Counted from the stretch's first letter, positions 10,874 to 18,853 are shown. The stretch is DNA of 64,000 bases from Candidatus Hydrogenedentota bacterium (GCA_003697085.1 RFFU01000040.1:48271-112270), one strand, 5' to 3'. A program made the numbers and translations. The notes: generated from the sequence alone by a model not told the origin.

Positions 10874-12235
10874 TTATACTCCACTGTAATCGTAGGACGA
10901 GCCTCCGATGAATTCCCGCAACAAGGCGTTTTTAGGGATCACCGTTTCGTCTTCCCAAGAAGAGAGGGAGTCAAGCAATTTCGAGACTCGCGCCGCACGC
11001 CGGGCCGCATCGGCGTGTTCCGTATTATCGGTATACTCCTGTGTCCATTGGCGGAAAAGATTGCCTACGCGCGCGGCCCAGAGGGGAAGTTCATAGGGAA
11101 GAGAACTGTTAATGACATAATCGGCGGAGTTTGCGTGCGGTACGATGTAGCGAAGTTCCGATCGGCGCACGTAGTGCCAATGTTCCAGCGTTTGTTTCGG
11201 CGCGACGTTCCTGTCGCGACTGTCTCGGACGATCCTACGGATCAGTCGGATGTCCGTCCAGCGAATATAGCCTCCATCGGGGGAGCGGCACTGAAGGAGC
11301 GGCTCGATGTAAAGACGGCATTTCGCCTCGTTCGGTATGCCCGCCGTTACCGGATCGTGAAGGCCGTGAAGAGAGTCGATCAAGAGGATTTCACCGGGAC
11401 CGATCCGGACGGGGGGAGCGGTTCCTTCGCGTTTCCCCGTCTTGAAATTGAAGAACGGTGGACGAACCTCCTTCCCTTCGTAAAGCGCTCGCAGGTCTCT
11501 ATTGAGCAATTCGAGGTCGATCGCTTCCGGGGTTTCATAGTCATAATCTCCGTGTTCGTCCTTTGGGTGAAGTTCCAGATCAAGAAAATAATTGTCCACG
11601 TGAAACGGCACGAAGACGAACCCCTCATTTCGAAGATGTTCGGCGACTTTGATTGTGCTGGTGGTCTTACCCGAGGAGCTCGGGCCCGCCACGATCACGA
11701 AGCGAATCTCGTCCCGCCGCCGTAGAATCCGATCCGCGGCGCGGGCAATGTCCAGTTGATAGGCCTCCTCGCATTCCCGTACCAGTTCCCGGAAAGAGCC
11801 GTCGGTGACCCGAGCATTAAGTTGTTCGACGGTGAAGACGTTGTGATCGATCGCCCAGTTGAGCGACTTCCAGACCTTGCGCCAAGGAATGCCGTCGCCA
11901 CGGGCGGGGCTGTCGCCAAGAGTTTCGCGCTCGGCACGGTTCCGCGCTCGTTCGTTCCGATAAAGGATGAAGGCCTTGGCCGTTTGTGCGTGGCCCTGTT
12001 CGATCAAGACCTTCTCGATCGCATCTTGAATCTGCTCGACGTGCGGCGGATCGGCAATCTCGGGTTTCTTCAGAAGATATCGGATGACCCGCGTCGTGAG
12101 ATATTCGGCGGTGCGCCGGTCGCGCCCTCCGACGGCGATCGCGGCACGATAGATCGCGTTCGTGATTCGCACGTCCGTGAAGGGAACGACGGATCCGTCT
12201 CGCTTGACAACGTGAGTGAACGGGGTGGTTTCCAT
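10874..12235 (-). CDS. ATP-cone domain fused to a uridine-kinase-like P-loop kinase
   Basis: The protein has 453 residues. Residues about 6-95 match an ATP-cone, the nucleotide-sensing domain best known from ribonucleotide reductases (VKRDGSVVPF, then ITNAIYRAA). A linker leads to a P-loop kinase domain from about residue 175, with Walker A GPSSSGKTT at 184-192, HVDNYF at 212-217 as in uridine kinase/phosphoribulokinase-family enzymes, and LLIDSLHGL as the Walker B region. This suggests a cytoplasmic nucleoside or small-metabolite kinase regulated by adenine nucleotides. ATP-cone/kinase fusions are also known for archaeal 2-phosphoglycerate kinase, so the substrate is not settled by sequence. 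It stands alone on the minus strand with about 145 nt upstream to the next gene. Confidence 0.8.
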   Translation of the reverse strand: METTPFTHVVKRDGSVVPFTDVRITNAIYRAAIAVGGRDRRTAEYLTTRVIRYLLKKPEIADPPHVEQIQDAIEKVLIEQGHAQTAKAFILYRNERARNRAERETLGDSPARGDGIPWRKVWKSLNWAIDHNVFTVEQLNARVTDGSFRELVRECEEAYQLDIARAADRILRRRDEIRFVIVAGPSSSGKTTSTIKVAEHLRNEGFVFVPFHVDNYFLDLELHPKDEHGDYDYETPEAIDLELLNRDLRALYEGKEVRPPFFNFKTGKREGTAPPVRIGPGEILLIDSLHGLHDPVTAGIPNEAKCRLYIEPLLQCRSPDGGYIRWTDIRLIRRIVRDSRDRNVAPKQTLEHWHYVRRSELRYIVPHANSADYVINSSLPYELPLWAARVGNLFRQWTQEYTDNTEHADAARRAARVSKLLDSLSSWEDETVIPKNALLREFIGGSSYDYSGV

Positions 12236-12381
12236 ATCTCTACGCTATCGAAGAAGCCCCGCGATGACAAGTCGCGCCGCGGGGGGCGTGCCTTCTCCGT
12301 GTTCCCTGTGCACCGCTGGCGGATATCCTTTTCGAGCGACTTACACGGTCCCGGTGGTCAATGTTACTTGCCGCTTTCCGG

Positions 12382-12600
12382 TTAAAATCCGAAATAGGAG
12401 ACAAGAATGACCGAAAGGCCGAGTGTGACAAGGACGATGCGTTCAAACCAGAGAAGGGATTCCCAGCGGTGCCGGCGTTTCTTTTTCAGGATGAGGCGCC
12501 AGTAGGTATGGTTGTAATAGAGTTCGCTGGCGACGTAGATCAAGAGGACGAAGTAGAACGCGCCGGCCAACGTAAAGACGATCAGGCGTTGAACGGTCAT
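12382..12600 (-). CDS. Small two-helix membrane protein (72 aa), hypothetical
   Basis: The protein has two hydrophobic segments (about residues 5-24 and 52-70) separated by a basic loop (KKKRRHRW), which predicts a hairpin with the loop in the cytoplasm. Its ATG overlaps the stop of the upstream gene by one base (TGATG), so the two are translationally coupled. I recognise no family. The position behind gspM and the sensor-like membrane protein suggests it belongs to the same transcription unit. That it is a real gene is supported by the coupling and by codon use; its function is unknown. Confidence 0.6.
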   Translation of the reverse strand: MTVQRLIVFTLAGAFYFVLLIYVASELYYNHTYWRLILKKKRRHRWESLLWFERIVLVTLGLSVILVSYFGF

Positions 12601-13280
12601 CAGTGCAAGGCGATGACGCGCTTCCAGAGAAACGCGAGAAGAATTCCTGTCAGGACCATGGCGGTTGCGATGAAGAGGAGGGAGCGGTCGAGGATGCGCG
12701 ATTGCCGTTGGATCGCCTTGTGGAGCAATTCGAGCCTGGAGCGACTTCCCGCCGCGGCGCTACGCAACTCCTCCTGCGCCTCGACCAACACCCGCGTCTC
12801 CGTGACGGCCTTTAGGGGCCGCCGCGCCGCTGCGTCCTCCTTCATTCGCCGCCATAATTGATCGCGGGCTCGGAGGTCCTCAAGCGCGGCCGTGAGCGTT
12901 TCGCGGGCACGCTCCCATTCCGGTGCGAGGGGTTCCTTGCGCGCCAGGATATCCGACGCCCGGCTCACCGCGATCGTGTATGTGGTCGTCGCTTCCTCGT
13001 TGCCGCGCATTCGTGAAGCCAACGCCCGCGAGCCGGCCTCGAGGTCCATCAAGGCCAGGGTCAAGTCGCGCAGAGTGGCTTCCTCGGTCAGACTCTTTCC
13101 CAAAAGGTCGGAGAGCGTGCCGGCGTTGTAGAGAGCCAAGGCTTGGCTGACGATCGTGAGGAAGAGAACGGAAAAGAAGGCGAAGAGAAGCGCCCGGCTG
13201 ATGGGCTCCGGAGGCGCCCCCGCCTCTTCCTCGCTCTCGTTCCGAGTCTCCAGTGCCTTCTCGTCATCCCAATCGCTCAT
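12600..13280 (-). CDS. Bitopic membrane protein with CHASE3-like helical extracytoplasmic region, no output domain
   Basis: The 226-residue protein has an acidic N-terminal tail (about 25 residues), a first TM helix near residues 29-50 and a second near 200-221. Between them lies a roughly 145-residue, charged, helix-favouring region rich in Leu, Ala, Glu and Arg. This is the topology of CHASE3 or four-helix-bundle sensor domains, but only a few residues follow the second TM, so no kinase, cyclase or HAMP domain is attached. It lies 32 nt after gspM and overlaps the following 72-aa ORF. It may be a secretion-system accessory protein or a stand-alone sensor partner. The fold assignment is by topology only. 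Confidence 0.6.
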   Translation of the reverse strand: MSDWDDEKALETRNESEEEAGAPPEPISRALLFAFFSVLFLTIVSQALALYNAGTLSDLLGKSLTEEATLRDLTLALMDLEAGSRALASRMRGNEEATTTYTIAVSRASDILARKEPLAPEWERARETLTAALEDLRARDQLWRRMKEDAAARRPLKAVTETRVLVEAQEELRSAAAGSRSRLELLHKAIQRQSRILDRSLLFIATAMVLTGILLAFLWKRVIALH

Positions 13281-13312
13281 TTTCGAGGCCCCTTTCGTTC
13301 AACAGCGGTCCA

Positions 13313-13870
13313 TCAAATTTCGGAGGTTCTCCCGCCCGACAACATCTTCGAGTCCCGCTCTTCCTTCCTTGGAACGCGCCATTCCTTTCCGGAAAGGTAG
13401 CCGAGGATGACATCGGCGTCGAGTCGATCGTTGCGATCGAGCGAGCGGCGGATCGTCAACTCGCGCACGACGATTCCGGGACCGGACGTTTCCAGAGACG
13501 CCAGATATGTGAAGAGACGATCGGGTTCGAGGTCGCGGAGGGAAAGCGAAATCCGAGATTCCCCCTCCGTTTCCGGAAGGCTGCTGACGGATCGGATCGA
13601 GATGCCGCTTGCTGTTCCCTTATCCTGAACAAGTTTGACCGCGGCGGGCGTCTCCGCGATTCTCGCGTGGATCCGGTTCACTTCGGACCGGAGTCGAACA
13701 TATTCCTTCGCGAAACGTTCGATCTTTTCCGCTTGCGCGCGCAACGCACGCACGCGAGCGGAATTCGCCGCGAGGCGGTCCGAGCCGGCCAGAAAGGCAA
13801 CGGCGAGGAGGACAAATCCCAGAATCCGAAGAACCGGAGAGGCGAGAAATTCGCGAAAAGATTCGTTCAT
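13313..13870 (-). CDS. gspM: Type II secretion system protein M-like (GspM)
   Basis: The 185-residue protein starts at MNESFREF, where ATG 13870 overlaps the gspL stop (ATGA). A longer open frame upstream lies inside gspL and is discounted. There is a single TM at about residues 14-30, then a coiled-coil stretch (about 35-75) and a small alpha/beta domain (about 85-165) that fits the ferredoxin-like periplasmic domain of GspM/PilO proteins. In type II secretion GspM partners GspL in the inner-membrane platform that contacts the secretion ATPase and the pseudopilus. The assignment rests mainly on topology and on gene order G-H-I-J-K-L-M; sequence similarity in this family is low. Confidence 0.75.
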   Translation of the reverse strand: MNESFREFLASPVLRILGFVLLAVAFLAGSDRLAANSARVRALRAQAEKIERFAKEYVRLRSEVNRIHARIAETPAAVKLVQDKGTASGISIRSVSSLPETEGESRISLSLRDLEPDRLFTYLASLETSGPGIVVRELTIRRSLDRNDRLDADVILGYLSGKEWRVPRKEERDSKMLSGGRTSEI

Positions 13871-15168
13871 TTCCGCCGAGCCTCGATCGAGAAGTCGAAA
13901 CGGTCTCCCGAACGTTGAACGTCCGGATCGGAAACGACGAGTTCTTCGCCGGGAAGGTATTTCCCGGCTCGTTCCCTGAGCCGCGTGGCGAACTGTTGCG
14001 CCTCCGCGATTCCCGCGCATCGGCCGGAGACCTTGATGGTGTGTTCTCCGATTCCGGCGTCATCGAATGTCAGATCCAGTCCCTCGGCCGCGTCCGCCAA
14101 AAGGCTCCATGCGTTCAAGGCCGAACCCCGTTTCTCCAACCGAGTCAGAAGGGAATCCCGTTCGGAACGGATTCCCTTCAGCGCGCGACGCAATTGTTCC
14201 TCCGGCGCCACCATCCTCTTCGCCGGCAGCGCTCGATGAAAGGCCTTCTCCATTTCCGCGTGCAAAAGTTTCTCGTCGGCACGGATGGTTCGCAGACGCA
14301 GTCCTCCTCCCGCAAGTAAAAGAAGGATCGTAATCGCCGCCAGGAAAGAGGTGAAATGCCGAAAGAAAAAGGCTCTCCGGCGCGGTTTCGCCACCCAAGC
14401 CCCCCGTGGCGCGCTTCCGCCTGCGCGTGAAAACAACTCTATCGCCTCGTATTTCTTCCAGGCGAGAGGGGGAGATTTATCGAGCGCGGAAAGAAGAACT
14501 TCGTGGCGCATTTCCCTGTCGGGGCCGCACTGGCAGAGCCGCCAACGTCCGCCCGAAGCGAATCCGCTCCAGGAATCATAGTCATAGCCGCCGTCGTCCG
14601 GTTTGGTCATGACGGCGGGCACCGGGCCGATCCACTCCGGCTTTGGAGGAGTGATCCCGTCCGGAACGCGGGCGTAATACCAGGCTTCGGCGGCCGTGAG
14701 AAATTTCCTTCCGGTTACCGCCGCTAAAACCTCACGGTTTCTCCTGGGTCTCTCAGAAGGAAAACAGATCGCGGTTTCTTCCACGTGGAAGGGTAATGTG
14801 GTCTCGAGTTCACTCAGGACTGTTGAGAGCAATTCCTCCGGTTCAACCGGAGGAATGAAGGTCTCCCGGTAGAAGGTCTTGCCCGTGAAAAGGATCCTGA
14901 CGGCCGGAACGGGCGCGAACCAGTCGGCGGGAAACCGTTTCTCGGCGCTAAGACCACTTTCCCTCTTGGGCGCCTCCGACGCTTCCTCCAATGTGCCGGC
15001 CTTCTCCCCTTCCGGCTCCGTACTTCCGAATTCGCTTCTATTGGCCGCGGGTGGTTCCGGCGAATCCGTTTCGTCCTCGAAAGAGGAGATCAAGCGGGTT
15101 CCGGTAGCACGATGCTCGATCAACCCCGCCTTTCCTTCCGGCCATAGAATGACGATGATCCGTTTCAA
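13867..15168 (-). CDS. gspL: Type II secretion system protein L-like (GspL)
   Basis: The 433-residue protein starts at TTG 15168, with an AAGGAG ribosome-binding site 8 nt upstream. Residues 1-275 form a cytoplasmic region like the degenerate actin-like (ASKHA) domain of GspL/PilM. A basic stretch precedes one TM helix at about residues 282-300 (LAAITILLLLAGGG). Residues 310-433 form a coiled coil plus a ferredoxin-like periplasmic domain. An acidic low-complexity insert (about residues 30-75) looks unlike canonical GspL. The 3' end overlaps gspM. GspL normally anchors the GspE ATPase to the inner membrane. The 202-nt gap separating it from gspK is filled by a purine-rich repeat. Confidence 0.78.
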   Translation of the reverse strand: MKRIIVILWPEGKAGLIEHRATGTRLISSFEDETDSPEPPAANRSEFGSTEPEGEKAGTLEEASEAPKRESGLSAEKRFPADWFAPVPAVRILFTGKTFYRETFIPPVEPEELLSTVLSELETTLPFHVEETAICFPSERPRRNREVLAAVTGRKFLTAAEAWYYARVPDGITPPKPEWIGPVPAVMTKPDDGGYDYDSWSGFASGGRWRLCQCGPDREMRHEVLLSALDKSPPLAWKKYEAIELFSRAGGSAPRGAWVAKPRRRAFFFRHFTSFLAAITILLLLAGGGLRLRTIRADEKLLHAEMEKAFHRALPAKRMVAPEEQLRRALKGIRSERDSLLTRLEKRGSALNAWSLLADAAEGLDLTFDDAGIGEHTIKVSGRCAGIAEAQQFATRLRERAGKYLPGEELVVSDPDVQRSGDRFDFSIEARRK

Positions 15169-15272
15169 TGCCGCTGCTCCTTGCTTCTCTTCGCCCGCAT
15201 TTCCGTCCGCCGATCATCTCCGCCTTTCGGCCGACGCCGGTTAGTGTAGCGGAAAATGAGGTTGACGCATCC

Positions 15273-15345
15273 GGAAAAGGCAAAAGGAAGAAGGCAAAAG
15301 GAAGAAAGCAAAAGGCAAAAGGGAGAAGGGAAAGGAGGCGTTCCG
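15273..15345. repeat. Purine-rich GGCAAAAGG-type low-complexity tract inside the gsp operon
   Basis: The plus strand is almost pure purine, built from degenerate copies of GGCAAAAGG and GGAAGAA. It fills the gspK-gspL gap, although the other gsp junctions that can be read (J-K, I-J, L-M) overlap by 4 nt. Related tracts occur at 24395-24550 and 51196-51290, also just upstream of minus-strand membrane-protein genes. Confidence 0.7.
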
Positions 15346-15370
15346 AGGTCAAGTTTTCCGCGGCGAGCGT

Positions 15371-16330
15371 TCAGCGAATCTCCTCCCTTTCGAGGAGCAA
15401 GTCGCCGTTCGGGGACCGTTTCAGAACCGCCGTCAAGGTTACCTTGGCCCGCCCTTTTTTCGCGGTTGCCGTAACGAGGTACGCATCGGAAGAGACCGAA
15501 AGATACGGCGCCAATTCCGCGAATTCCTCGTCCGTCAAATCCGTGTACGGCTTCACGTCCTCGACCGCGTTGAAGGGGTGAAGCCGGGCCTGCGAATGAA
15601 TTCTTCCGGCGTCGGCAAGCGTAAGGGACGGCGCGAGCGCCGCCAGAACATCCGGCTTCGCCGTGTTGACATTGACCGAGCCGGAGCCGAAGAGCGTGAG
15701 GCGTGCGACCAGGTCGGAATCGATTTCGTCCGTCATTCCCAGGACCCGGCCCAGTTCCGAGAGATGGTAAAGCGGCCGGTTGTTGGGAAGCGTGGGAGGA
15801 TCCTGGGCGAAATACCGATCACGTTCGGCTCCGTTCGCCAGCGGAGCGTCGTCGGGGTCGATGAAATCCGCGATGCGATCCGCCAGATTGTGGGGACGAG
15901 CGAGGAGCGCGAAAAGCCGCTCCAGCTGATCCCGCCGTGCGATATCGAGTCGTCCGTCCGGTTTTACGAGCGTATGGATCGGGAAGAAGCGGTTGGTGTC
16001 GCGAATCCGCACTGCGACCTTTGCTCCGGGGCGGGAAAGGTTCAACGGCTGCGCCCACGGTTCCAAAAGATCGTCCCGGCCGTTCCGGTCGGCGGCAAGG
16101 AGGAGGCGGGCGGCGAGGAGGCCGTCGCGTGCATAGAGTTCCGCCTGCAATCGATCCCGCTCCGAGCGGATCCTTTCCCCATCAACACGGACCAGCGCGG
16201 CGATTTCGAGCGTGATGGCGGCGGCCAGTGCCGTTATCGCCAAAACCGCGATCAGGACGGCTCCGGCTCGGTCTTCTCCGGTGCTTTTCTTCCGGCGCGT
16301 TACTCGGTCCGCCGTCGCGTATCTTCTCAT
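15371..16330 (-). CDS. gspK: Type II secretion system minor pseudopilin K (GspK)
   Basis: The 319-residue protein starts at MRRYATADR, where ATG 16330 overlaps the gspJ stop (ATGA). The N-terminal type IV pilin-like segment is unusual: GAVLIAVLAITALAAAI follows a basic leader, as in GspK where the usual Glu at position +5 is absent. The remaining length (about 300 residues) and the LFGSGSVNVNTAKPDVLAAL helix-hairpin-helix-like motif are characteristic of GspK, which caps the pseudopilus tip with GspI and GspJ. DPDDAPL near the middle could be part of the known calcium site, but I cannot confirm this. It sits last among the pseudopilin genes, as in other gsp operons. Confidence 0.88.
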   Translation of the reverse strand: MRRYATADRVTRRKKSTGEDRAGAVLIAVLAITALAAAITLEIAALVRVDGERIRSERDRLQAELYARDGLLAARLLLAADRNGRDDLLEPWAQPLNLSRPGAKVAVRIRDTNRFFPIHTLVKPDGRLDIARRDQLERLFALLARPHNLADRIADFIDPDDAPLANGAERDRYFAQDPPTLPNNRPLYHLSELGRVLGMTDEIDSDLVARLTLFGSGSVNVNTAKPDVLAALAPSLTLADAGRIHSQARLHPFNAVEDVKPYTDLTDEEFAELAPYLSVSSDAYLVTATAKKGRAKVTLTAVLKRSPNGDLLLEREEIR

Positions 16331-16866
16331 CGCGTCACGATCGTTCCGTAATGCTTCCGTCCGATCCGAAGTTCGATCGCCAAACCCCGGGGAGGCTGAT
16401 CCTTCTTCCACTCCGCGCTCCACCCTTCCTTACCGTAGTAACGGAGTCCAAGTCCCGTCACGTCCGGAATTACATCCACCACGGGAGGCGAGAGTGACGG
16501 TGAGGTCCGGGAGATTCGAACGAGTCGGTCACCCTCCCAACGATAGGTGACGCGTTTCGGCGTCTCCTCCGCCGAGGTCCACCAGGTCACTTCATCCCGG
16601 TCACCGAAGTTTCGGGTAAGGAGGGGGATCGTATCGGAAGGATAGAGAAGCGAAATGAATTCACGGGCGAGGGAATCGAGGAGGCGTCGCGCGATGCGGT
16701 CCTCTCGGGACATCCGCGAGACGGAATCCTCCAACCGCGTCACGGAAGCCATGATTTGTTGTAGGGAAGCCAAGACCAGCACACCGATCGTCAGGGCCAA
16801 CAAAACCTCCAGCAGCGTCAGGCCGCGTGGGCGACAAAAACGCCGCGCGCTCCCCCGACGGTTCAT
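16327..16866 (-). CDS. gspJ: Type II secretion system minor pseudopilin J (GspJ)
   Basis: The 179-residue protein starts at MNRRGSARRF, where ATG 16866 overlaps the gspI stop. It has a prepilin-type leader: a short basic segment then RGLTLLEVLLALTIGVLVL, with Leu in place of Phe at +1 and Glu at +5. The GspO-type prepilin peptidase is expected to cut after Gly. The hydrophobic helix is followed by about 140 residues of beta-rich C-terminal domain (WWTSAEETPKRVTYRW), consistent with GspJ, a component of the I-J-K tip complex. Tight overlaps with both neighbours indicate co-translation. Length matches the family. Confidence 0.87.
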   Translation of the reverse strand: MNRRGSARRFCRPRGLTLLEVLLALTIGVLVLASLQQIMASVTRLEDSVSRMSREDRIARRLLDSLAREFISLLYPSDTIPLLTRNFGDRDEVTWWTSAEETPKRVTYRWEGDRLVRISRTSPSLSPPVVDVIPDVTGLGLRYYGKEGWSAEWKKDQPPRGLAIELRIGRKHYGTIVTR

Positions 16867-17262
16867 CGTGGATTCGTCGGAGCCCACATCCGCATTCGGA
16901 TCATGATGTGATGGGGACTTTCGACGGTGAGGGTCAGGGAACGGATCGCGTCGGCTTCTTTTCCGAGCGGAAGGTTCGAAAGGTCGGGCTCGTCCATCTC
17001 GATCGTCCAATGATAATCGCGATGGGTATCGAAGGAGCCGGTTCGCTTCCGGGGAATCCCGCGAAGCGCGATATCGGAGGCAAGAGCGCGGGCGAGGTAG
17101 ACGAGTTGAACGTCATCCGCGAACCGCTTCGTCTGTCCCGTCATTACGAGAAGCGACCCGAGAATGCCCACGGTAAGCACGGCGAGCACGGCTGTCGCGA
17201 CGAGGACTTCCGCCAAGGTGAACCCCGACCACGCCGGAGAAAGGCGCCGTCCTTCGGCGCAT
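16863..17262 (-). CDS. gspI: Type II secretion system minor pseudopilin I (GspI); start disrupted by an apparent 1-nt frameshift
   Basis: The coding frame contains the prepilin motif GFTLAEVLVATAVLAVL followed by about 110 residues typical of GspI. Read literally, this frame has no ATG, GTG or TTG between the motif and codons 17348/17381, both inside a REP-like repeat, which would give an implausible leader of 40-50 residues. If the CCCC run near 17222-17226 had one base less, ATG 17262 would enter frame and give MRRRTAPFSGVVGFTLAEV, an ideal 13-residue prepilin leader. I therefore set the gene start at 17262. Whether the extra base is real or an assembly error cannot be told from sequence. 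The 3' end overlaps gspJ by 4 nt. Confidence 0.82.
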
Positions 17263-17493
17263 GTTGAGTCGGGTGGCCTGGGGGAGGAACGGCGAATTGC
17301 CCGCAGGATTGAATTCCGGTAAACAGGACTTCCTGGGAGCGCCGGCATCTTGTCTGCAAAAACGGGTTTGTGGAGGATCACCCTTCAGCTCCCCCGACCA
17401 GGTGTGGGTTTCCGCTCGGGGAAGGCTTGGCACGATCCGGCAAAAAGCGCGCGTTTTTCGCCATGCACCGGAGAAGGGGAAGCGTCGGGAACA

Positions 17494-17931
17494 TCACGTC
17501 CGTTCCTCGAGCAATCCCGTGAACGGATTGAGCGATTTGATTTTGTGCTCGATCCGGACTGAGAAACGAGGCGTTCGTCCGCGGGCGTCCACGGGAACCT
17601 CGAACCGCCCCCGCGAGCGGAAGGAAACGTCCTTTTCCCCCCGAACCGCGATCGATAGTTCTTCGTTCCACGTGAAAGCAATGTGCGTTTCCGGTACGAA
17701 GACGCGATGTTGCGAGAAATCGAAGACGATCCGAACCGGGCGTCCGAGGAGTACCGCGTAATCCTGCGCCTCCGTGATGGTCGCGGCCAAAATTCTCCAA
17801 GCGCGGTTCTCCGTTCCCGCGCTCGTGATCGCCTCGTATCGGGGGATCATGAAGAGCGTGAGGATTCCGATTATGACAAGAACGACGAGAATCTCGGCGA
17901 GGGTAAAACCGGAAGGGGTGTCGCGGAACAG
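17494..17931 (-). CDS. gspH: Type II secretion system minor pseudopilin H (GspH), probable non-ATG start
   Basis: The prepilin motif PSGFTLAEILVVLVIIGIL has Phe at +1 and Glu at +5, followed by a GspH-like domain of about 120 residues (ILAATITEAQDYAVLLGRPV). No ATG, GTG or TTG lies in frame between the end of gspG (17985) and the motif; the first in-frame ATG (18102) lies well inside gspG. CTG 17931 would give a compact leader (MFRDTPSG) of normal length, so it is proposed as the start. An ATA or a sequence error are alternatives. GspH joins the major pseudopilin filament near the tip. It is the gene directly after gspG, in the usual order. Confidence 0.83.
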   Translation of the reverse strand: MFRDTPSGFTLAEILVVLVIIGILTLFMIPRYEAITSAGTENRAWRILAATITEAQDYAVLLGRPVRIVFDFSQHRVFVPETHIAFTWNEELSIAVRGEKDVSFRSRGRFEVPVDARGRTPRFSVRIEHKIKSLNPFTGLLEERT

Positions 17932-17984
17932 GGGGCGGCTGCGGAAAAGCGAACCGCGACGATTGCCCGAAACGGAAAGGAACG

Positions 17985-18422
17985 TTATTGCCAGTTTCCG
18001 ATGTCGTCGTCCGTGCCCGAAAGACCATCGGGCCCGGAAGACCAGAGATCGTAGTCGTAATTGTGTTCCCCTGGTTGGAGATAATGGTAGGGGTTCCCCC
18101 ACGGATCGGTGGGGACCGCAGTGGTTTTCTCGAGATACGGCCCATGGCCGTCCTTGTCTTTTTTTAACAGGGCCTCGAGTCCCTCGTCGGTCGTGGGAAA
18201 GCGGTCGTGATCTATGTTGTAGTTCCGCAGGGCCGTCGCCAGGGCGGCGATCTCGCCGCGGGCCGCCGTCAGTCGGGCCTCCTCGGTCTTCCCGACAAAA
18301 CGCGGAAGTACGAAGGCGGCCAGGATTCCGATGATGACGACGACCACAAGGATTTCGGCCAAAGTGAAGCCGGAATCGGGTTCCGACGCTGGAAGTCGTC
18401 TCTCTCGGGGCTTCGGTATCAT
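17985..18422 (-). CDS. gspG: Type II secretion system major pseudopilin G (GspG)
   Basis: The 145-residue protein starts at MIPKPRERR (ATG 18422). It has a leader then SGFTLAEILVVVVIIGILA, the canonical N-methylated pilin helix, followed by the family hallmarks RFPTTDEGLEALL, DPWGNPYHY and an Asp-rich C-terminal loop (LSGTDDDIGNW) corresponding to the calcium-binding loop of GspG. It is the main subunit of the type II secretion pseudopilus. Longer upstream extensions run into a REP-like repeat and are discounted. It is the first gsp gene here; gspC, D, E and F are not in the window, so the rest of the system must be encoded elsewhere. Confidence 0.95.
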   Translation of the reverse strand: MIPKPRERRLPASEPDSGFTLAEILVVVVIIGILAAFVLPRFVGKTEEARLTAARGEIAALATALRNYNIDHDRFPTTDEGLEALLKKDKDGHGPYLEKTTAVPTDPWGNPYHYLQPGEHNYDYDLWSSGPDGLSGTDDDIGNWQ

Positions 18423-18554
18423 GGAAGAAATTATAAAGGTGATCGGGTTTTGCGAAAGAGAAAACTGCGGCACGAAGGATAGGGCACGGATCGGCGGTGA
18501 GCCGTTGCCAGGACGGGAGATAAGAAGCCGGTGTCGAAGCGCGATCCCCGGAAT

Positions 18555-18574
18555 CGCCGGCATCTTGCCTGCGG
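18555..18574. repeat. REP-like hairpin copy (GCCGGCATCTTGCCTGC type)
   Basis: A degenerate copy of the dispersed imperfect palindrome seen at 20822, 56365 and 56432, located 130 nt upstream of gspG. Another degenerate copy at about 17336-17357 lies upstream of gspI. The remainder of 18423-18660 shows no gene. Confidence 0.6.
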
Positions 18575-18673
18575 GAACCGGTTTAGGAAGGCCTTCCACG
18601 AACGTCCGCTCCGTACCTAGGCCGAATACGAAGCGGAACTTCAACAGCGGAGATGCATTCTATGCGCCGCCGA

Positions 18674-18702
18674 TTGACATTTGAACGCACGCTACGTATA
18701 TT
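18674..18702 (+). promoter_or_regulatory. Consensus sigma70 promoter TTGACA-17-TATATT
   Basis: TTGACA at 18674-18679 and TATATT at 18697-18702 are separated by exactly 17 nt, among the best housekeeping promoters in the window. Transcription would begin near 18709, a few bases before the ATG at 18716, and could continue into tRNA-Arg at 18854. Confidence 0.75.
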
Positions 18703-18715
18703 CCTCTCTAAGAAA

Positions 18716-18829
18716 ATGAATATCGCATTGACGGACGATCTTGCTTCAGAAGCGGTGAAGTACGGTTCCAGCAAGACGAAGAAGGGACTGAACGAGGAAG
18801 CGCTTCGGACCTTGAAGAGAGGTACGTGA
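18716..18829 (+). CDS. Very short VapB/RHH-antitoxin-like protein (37 aa), possibly a remnant
   Basis: The ORF encodes MNIALTDDLASEAVKYG, then SSKTKKGLNEEALRTLKRGT. The pattern of a short beta strand, an Asp-Asp turn, a helix, a KTK turn and a second helix resembles the N-terminal ribbon-helix-helix of VapB-type antitoxins (hxhDDxLhxEAhxxTGxKTKxxxhxxAL). It ends where the toxin-binding tail would begin, and no toxin gene follows; tRNA-Arg starts 24 nt downstream. The same frame is open up to ATG 18662, but the promoter lies inside that extension, so 18716 is preferred. It may be an orphan antitoxin, a decayed TA remnant or a small DNA-binding protein. Confidence 0.5.
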   Translation: MNIALTDDLASEAVKYGSSKTKKGLNEEALRTLKRGT

Positions 18830-18853
18830 CACGAAACCGATAATTTCAACCCA

